Assembly: GCA_963693085.1 (NCBI GenBank)
Contig: OY856409.1
Coordinates: 658,236,591-658,300,590, forward strand
Source: Alisma plantago-aquatica
Lineage: Eukaryota > Streptophyta > Magnoliopsida > Alismatales > Alismataceae
Length of the DNA: 64,000 nucleotides
Direction: 5' to 3'
Of the stretch, positions 58,111-64,000 are shown piece after piece (the first letter of the stretch is position 1; each line of letters starts with the position of its first letter). The notes below the pieces were generated by a model. The model saw nothing but the letters and a program-made list of their open reading frames with translations, had not been told where the DNA came from and searched no databases. Both the position numbers and the translations under genes were made by a program.

Positions 58111-60614
58111 ACATGGATCTCTCAAAGTTTGTATATGGACCTAGTCCAACATAAAGGCTCAACTAATCACAAGTACCTGCAAGCACACGAGGTCGTGCTA
58201 TAGTATAGGCTAGTGGTAACATTAGATTCGATCCTCAGGGATAGAGGGGGCACTAGAGCTAAGTTTGTATTGGCTATGTTCCTAAAACGGAGTCTAGAGT
58301 TTGAGGGTTCAAAGTTGGGTTTGGTTTGATTATGCTATGATTTCAGTCAAGAACAAGCAAGAAAGAAACTAAGTTAACAAAAACTCTAGATTACTCTAAG
58401 CAAGTTAGAACTATGAGACTAAGCAAGGCAAGCAATTAGGGTAGAGAAAAGAGTTACATTGCACTAGAAAGCCAAGTTATCAACAATGATGCAAGATAAG
58501 CAATGAGACAAGAAAGATCCTAAGGTATCACTAATTATCTAAGATAACACAAGCAAGCTCAAAGAGCCCTAACTACTTGAGCAAGAACTAACTATCTAGA
58601 AATAAGAAATTAGCTAAAAATTAATAAAGGCAATTGACTAAGTTAGCATTAAGAGGCTAAGAAGGCAAAGGTGGATTTTAATCAGTATGATGGATAGGTG
58701 GGTTGTTTGGGAATGCAACTTGATATTAGTTGGGGGAAGGTCAACATAGCATGCAAATCTCATATTTCAATCTAGATTACTAAACCAAACAACAAGGCAA
58801 GTGCTATTAGAATATACCCTATACGACTAGTTGGAGGACTAGGGCTAGGTGTAATTCTAATAGGACTTGACATGTCTAGGTTTCTAGGGTAAGTGGTATT
58901 AGGGAAATTGAGAGCCAAGGGTAGGAATGGGAGTAGAGATGGGGGTATTTCACCTCATGTTACTTTCCATCTAGCCTTTAGGAAACTCTAGGCGATTGCA
59001 CTAATCACACTTACACTAGCTACTTAGATCTCACACTCACTTGTAGAAGAAGGGATATGTATGTAGGAACAAAGGGGGCTAGCTAGGGATCCACTAATTG
59101 GACCAAGGAGCCATTCTTAATATTGCCACATACATTCCAATTTCCCCTAGAAACTAAGTGTCATCAAGCATTACAAACAAGCAATTTATGTTTAAAAGAA
59201 CAAACGACATGCAAGATAATGGGAAATGAGATAGAAGCAAGAGGAAATCATCATAGAATGAAATTATGTTCAATACAAGTTATTTTTCCCCAACATGGTA
59301 TCAAAGTCACATTTTAACCCCAAATAGCCCACTACTAGGGGCTTATCTAGACATGCTCAAAGAAAAGATAAAAGAAATGAGAAGAATGGGGTAGGAATCC
59401 ATGGAGATCAGAGTAGCTTCTTCTTCTTCACCTATTAGCTGATGTAGAATGTAGCTCCTCCTCTAAGGGGGAGAAGAGCATGGGAATATGGGGGGTTACA
59501 GAAGGGAACCTAGAAAACTAGGTTTGTATGGTGGAAATGGAGTGGAAAATGGAGTGCGAGGTAGGTGAGTGGAGGAAATGCAAGGAAGGAGATGAAGGGG
59601 CTCTAAAGTAGCTAGGAAGAGGCTAAGGGAAGCTAACCCCCATGATGTGGCTGTCATCTATGTATATATAGGTGGTGGGGAGGCACTAGGGTAAGTAGGG
59701 GCAAAGTGGGGAAATCAGTGGAGAAAATGGGTAGGTTTAGGTGGTCACCACGGCCATGGTGAGGTGCCACGACCGTGGTGGGGGTTGCATGGCATGGTCA
59801 TGGGAAGTGGAATGGTTAAGGTGGGAAGTGGAGTTATAAGTATAAGTGTGTATGGAGGCCACGGCCGTGGCAGGGTGCCACGGTCATGCTGGGTAGAGGA
59901 TACCACGTCTGTGTGGTATGCCATGGCCATATTGGAGGAGGAAGCCACGGGCAAGGTTGCTCTAAGGTTTTTGTGTCTTCATCTCACCACAGGCATGGTG
60001 AACACTAAGGTTGAGGTGGCCTTCAAAGGCAAACGGTCGTGTTGATGGCTATGACTGTGGTCAATCACGTGTAAATTGGACCAATTTTCTATTGATTTTT
60101 GGGATCTTCATGCATAAATCACCACAATCATCTTGATGGCCAGGGGCAAGGTGGGAGACGCTGGACACGGCCATTCTGTGGGCCACGACCATCGGGTCTT
60201 CAATGACCACAGTCGTGGTCATTCATGTGCAAATTGAGCAACTTCCCTGTGACTTTAGGAGCTTATTTCCTCACAACCCTGGTGATGTACCACGACCGTT
60301 TGGGGCTTCTTGGTGTTGATCTCCACTTCATCTTCTTCATCTAGCCTCCTTTTGCTTTGAATTGCTCTCGTGCATCCAATGGAAGATCGAGGAAGAGATA
60401 GGTCAAGTCGTGGGTTGTAAGAACCCAAAGACGTTCTTCATCTCTCTCCCATGCATCAATGCATGCATAAGTGCCCTGAAATACACACAAAAGGAGGCAT
60501 AAGTGCATTTGTCAAAAAAGATCATATGGGAGGAATAACTTGTAATCTACAATGTTCATATGTGATTATCATGCAAAAAGGCATAGTATGAAGCCCTAAA
60601 ATAGGGTTGCATCA
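58111..60614 (-). other. LTR-like sequence, probably of an Athila/Tat-type element
   Basis: The right end reads GGTTGCATCA next to a purine tract on minus, so an LTR starting TGATGCAACC on minus is plausible. Near 58180 the words CTGCAAGCACACGAGGTCGT resemble a sequence common near the end of Athila/Tat LTRs. No second copy is in the window, so the ends are unproven. TATATATA near 59663 could be part of a promoter. Open frames here are short and unrelated to known proteins. Confidence 0.35.
59746..60300. repeat. Cluster of CCACGGCCGTGG-like palindromes
   Basis: At least eight copies of degenerate CCACGACCGTGG words occur, including a perfect 14-bp palindrome GCCACGGCCGTGGC at 59858-59871, a near-palindrome at 59746-59761 and GACCACAGTCGTGGTC at 60205-60220. 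Spacers are unrelated. Confidence 0.8.
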
Positions 60615-60655
60615 CCACCCCAAACTTAAAACATACTTTTCCTCAAGTATGCTCC
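60615..60655 (-). other. Purine tract with TTGAGGA motif
   Basis: On minus it reads TTGAGGAAAAGTATGTTTTA, then AGTTTGGGGTGG. This pairing of a TTGAGGACAAG-like word with AAGTTTGGGG is characteristic of the region before the 3' LTR in Athila/Tat elements. Confidence 0.45.
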
Positions 60656-61964
60656 AACTTAATCTCTCTTTTCAAAAAAATTTCAATTAAACAAGAATGA
60701 TAGGATGCATTGTAGCAGAATATTATTGACTAAATGGTCTTCGAAGTGAAGTGCATGTATTCCACCTCTCTCCTCTCCAATTTCACAAACAAATCATGAA
60801 AAAAGCACTGAGCATACAAAGTTCAAATATAGAGAATAGAATATGCAAGCTTTCCATATGTCCTTCATGTAATTCTGGGTAAACCGTTTCATGTTGGCGT
60901 TGATCAATGATGAGTAGGAGTGTTGTTTCATTTTCATGCATTCAATCTTATGCATCAAACCACACCAAATGACCCACATGGTTGTAGAAAGGGTAAAGTG
61001 AGATAGATTTGATGTTTTCTAGCTCAATGGGTGTGAAAAAGGAAGAAATGATTGTGATAAGAGATTGGACTATTTTTTCACATGCATCTTTTTTTTAGAT
61101 GCTCTTAAACAGGAGCATCTTTTATTTTCTTTTTGCTTTTCTCTTTTCTTCTTTTCTTTTGCCCTTGGTGTAGGTAGGGCATATGGTGGATAGAGTGAAG
61201 CAGGGAGATGTAGATATGGCCACCCCAAGCTTTTGGGGGTGGCCAAGGCTAAATATGTGCACTAAGGCATCCTTTCATGAGGCGGAGAGGTGTGAAGATG
61301 GTGACAGAAGAGTCAGGCCAAAGGGGGTCATTAATGTAGTCCTGAACATAAAATCCCATGCATGATAACTAATTCAACACTTCATCAAATGATATCACAC
61401 CACATGATTGAACAACATGAGATTCACATTTATATCATGTAATTCCATAGGCTCTAAGCAAGTATAGCGTGCTCAAATCACAATTCAACCAAGACATTCA
61501 CAAACTTGAGAGAGGTGTTGCACATGTAAAAAGTCAACAATCAAGACCATATAGCAATAAACTCTAAAAATGTGCCATGCATTTGTCAAAGATCAACATT
61601 TTCAGTTCAAAAATTAAAGATTAAGTTAAAACATGCTTTTAGACAAGAATATCCAAATTTGGGCAAAATTGGCCAAAATGGTGCCAATTTGCAATCAATC
61701 ACATCTAAACCTACATTTAGGGAAATTAAAGCATAAAATAGCAAGTCATAATTAAAACACACAAAAATTACCAAAATCTATATGGAAATGCAATGCATGA
61801 CATGGAAGAGCAAAAATTTTGAAAAATTTAGCAAAAATTCATGAAATTAAACTACATGTATGCATGCATGCTAACAAGAAGAAATCTACACTAACAAGAG
61901 TAAAATCAAATAATTCCAAAATCAGGTGGAGTATGTGTAAGCAAAATGAGAGATAAAGATAGGG
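60656..61964. other. No recognised feature
   Basis: AT-rich sequence without gene homology. A pyrimidine-rich run lies at 61080-61160. The 60-aa frame at 61183-61365 has no recognisable domain. Confidence 0.4.
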
Positions 61965-62012
61965 TGGTGCATACCGCCCTACCACCCCAAACTTTTGAAT
62001 CATGATGTCCTC
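61965..62012 (-). other. Second purine tract with TTGAGGA motif
   Basis: On minus it reads TTGAGGACATCATGATTCAA, then AAGTTTGGGGTGGTAGGG. It lies directly downstream of the ORF-1-like pseudogene and repeats the layout at 60615-60655. Confidence 0.45.
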
Positions 62013-62119
62013 AACATGAAACTAAAGCTTAGGGCTAGTAGAGTGAAGATCATGGTTGGTGTTGCGAATGAAAGGGTAGGTTTCCCTGCTGTAGGTGGCC
62101 AGGCTGCTCTGACTTGTGT

Positions 62120-64000
62120 TTCTAAGGAGGTGGAGGTCCTAGACGAGCTGGAGGGAACTGGTAATAATGGCCCCAATATGTGTCCTGAGGGGGCGGGTAG
62201 GTCTCTGGATATCCCGAAATACCACCCCAAAAGTCTTCACCCCATTTGGGGTTTCGTTGTTCCTGAGCATGATGGTATTGGTACAAGTGGTTGACATGTT
62301 GATGCATCTATTGTTGGTCCTGCCACATGTACTATTGGATGAATTGCATGTCTTGATGTGTCTTTTGAATACCTTCAAGTTATGCATGGATGGATGCCAT
62401 GTCATGTGCATTCACTGAAGGCTCTCACAGCTGGGGTGTTGCCTCATCCCTTCTTTTCATCCTTTAGGGTTGTCTTCTTTGCTCTCCTCTCTCTTCTTCT
62501 TGATTCTTCCACTTCTTCTTATGCAGTAGTGGGGTTGAAGTTTTCTCAGGGGTTTCCTTGCTCCCAATGATTTAGCTTGTCATATAGTAAGTCGGGGGGG
62601 CAAGGAAGAGAGAAGTGGGAAAGCATGAGAGGGCATCTCAATAACTCTTTGTAGTGATACATATTCCACATCATAAGTCAGCCTCTTGTTCTTGATTGTG
62701 ATCATTTGAGAGTGCACGAGGTACTTTAAGTCAACAAATTGAGCTCCTTCGGCCTCCCTAAGTCCAGTGACATCAAAGCCTATGGATATAGCAATTGAGG
62801 TTACAATCCCTCCCATAACAATTGGAGTTTTTCTTTTGAAAAGCATTTTCCTCATGTGATCTATCAGCAGTGACCCTAGGTTGATGTGTGACTTATCATT
62901 TATACCATGTAAAACAAAGAGGTCCTTTTGTGAAATGTTGTCCTGATTGTCATACCTCCCTATAATTGTATTAGCAAAGACTTTTTGCAAATATCTTATC
63001 AGTGGATTACTGATGTACATAGTTTTTTACTTGCTAGAAGTGTATGTTGCTTGTGCTTTCAAACTGTGCCAGAAGTCACTATAGTCTAAGTCAACATCTC
63101 TCTCTATCAAGCCATCATTCATTCTTTTGTCTTCTTCAGGATCCTTTGTAAAGATGCAATTCAACTCAGAAGCAGTCAATGTGTGTATTCTATTGAACAT
63201 TGCAAACTTGATGGCTTCCTCCCCATTTACTTTGACCTTCTCTAGTGTGGTGAATAATTGTTGAGTTAACTCCATGTTGTGCTGTGAAAAGCACCTTCCA
63301 CAAATCGACCTTCTTCAGCTTCCTTACCACCTCTACTTTGATGCCCAGGTCTGCAATTACCTTCTCACACCCATATCCTATGGAGATAACCCTCCTTGAC
63401 ATGCATTTAGGAAAAATAGGTGTGATTTGCATCTTCCTCTACCCACCATAAGAAGTTCCCTTAGGAGCCTTGCCAAATCCTTTCAGCCTGTCTGCCTCCA
63501 AGTATGCCAAAGTGTCATCTGGCTCAGAAACCATCTCCTCCTCAACAATGTCATCATCTTCTTTTTTAGCCTGATAGGATCTTGACCGTAAGACCGTGTC
63601 AAGATTTAGTGGTACCCGTTGCTCATGGTATCTCTGTGGGTGATCCTCCTCCTTGATCATCAATTGTCGCCTTGCTTGTGTCTGTCGTTGTGGACTCTCC
63701 CCCAATGAGGAGGTAGAGTGGCGTGTTGGCATTGTTCATGGAGATAGCCTTGATGAAGATGGGGATTTGGCCCCCTTGCCCCGCTATTGGAAGGTTGTGA
63801 TCTTTAGATAAACCTCTTCAATCATGTCATCAAGGTTCTCCTCCGATGCCTCCTCCTCCCTATACATCTCATCAGTGATATGGTGGTTGTCCAACAACCG
63901 GGTGCGAGATGCACTCACGGACGTCGAACGATGGAGTTGTTGGGAGATGGAGTTTGATGGTGAGGGAGTGCGGGATGGGATGGAGACTTGAGAAGAGGCT
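62120..64000 (-). pseudogene. ATHILA ORF-1-like protein, broken, 5' end outside the window
   Basis: The frame enters from the right edge (RTPSPSNSISQQ, then acidic EEEASEENLDDMIEEV) and continues through 63732-63439. It has in-frame stops near 63800, 63745 and at 63439-63441, then continues to about 63280. A frameshift leads to the frame 63275-63027, a stop at 63027-63029, and the frame 63020-62580. ISQKDLFVLHGINDKSHINLGSLLIDHM near the middle and the following GGIVTSIAISIGFD fit the ATHILA ORF-1 / plant retrotransposon ORF family, whose function is not established. A Gln-, Tyr- and Pro-rich tail (YPPPQDTYWGHYYQFPP) lies at 62210-62130. ATG 63732 is internal, not a proven start. Confidence 0.65.

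Overview
This is nuclear DNA of a flowering plant, from a repeat desert. I found no host protein-coding gene, rRNA, tRNA or CRISPR array that I could support. Almost everything recognisable is a plant transposable element: a CACTA DNA-transposon end, Ty1/copia elements with tRNA-Met primer sites, Ty3/gypsy chromovirus and Athila-type relics, and two long non-autonomous LTR elements. All coding remnants are broken by stop codons and frameshifts. The species cannot be named from the sequence.

Layout. 1-856 is one end of a CACTA element. 857-6043 is AT-rich and unclassified. 6044-14655 is a SIRE/Maximus-type copia element on +, with a full 5' LTR and a 3' LTR cut to 41 bp. 15346-16440 is an Athila-type gag relic. 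16441-21740 is mostly unclassified. 21741-29287 is a Tekay/Del-type chromovirus on +: LTR, gag, protease, RT, RNase H, integrase, chromodomain remnant. At 29288 this is broken by a copia element in reverse orientation, which runs to 57635.

Inside the reverse copia leader sits a gypsy-type element with 3.1-kb LTRs and only 2 kb of non-coding interior (LARD1, 36496-55812, +). Inside its 3' LTR sits a second one (LARD2, 44402-55462, -) with 3.4-kb LTRs and a decayed integrase. LARD2 is flanked by a perfect 5-bp duplication (CCTTG), and the intact sister LTR of LARD1 shows the empty site. By eye the LARD2 LTRs differ at about 29 sites (about 0.9%) and the LARD1 LTRs at about 73 (about 2.4%), matching the nesting order.

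57636-58110 is an Athila-type gag relic on -, followed by an LTR-like stretch rich in short palindromes. 62120-64000 is an ATHILA ORF-1-like pseudogene on - that runs off the window.

The most unusual observation is that the LTRs of both LARD families seem to carry the same gene-like plan. Each has a TATA box, a GC-rich exon-like block ending at a matching splice-donor-like site, a mini-exon with a matching donor, and a matching acceptor before the primer site. This is inference from splice-site-like sequence and shared order; no transcript data were available.
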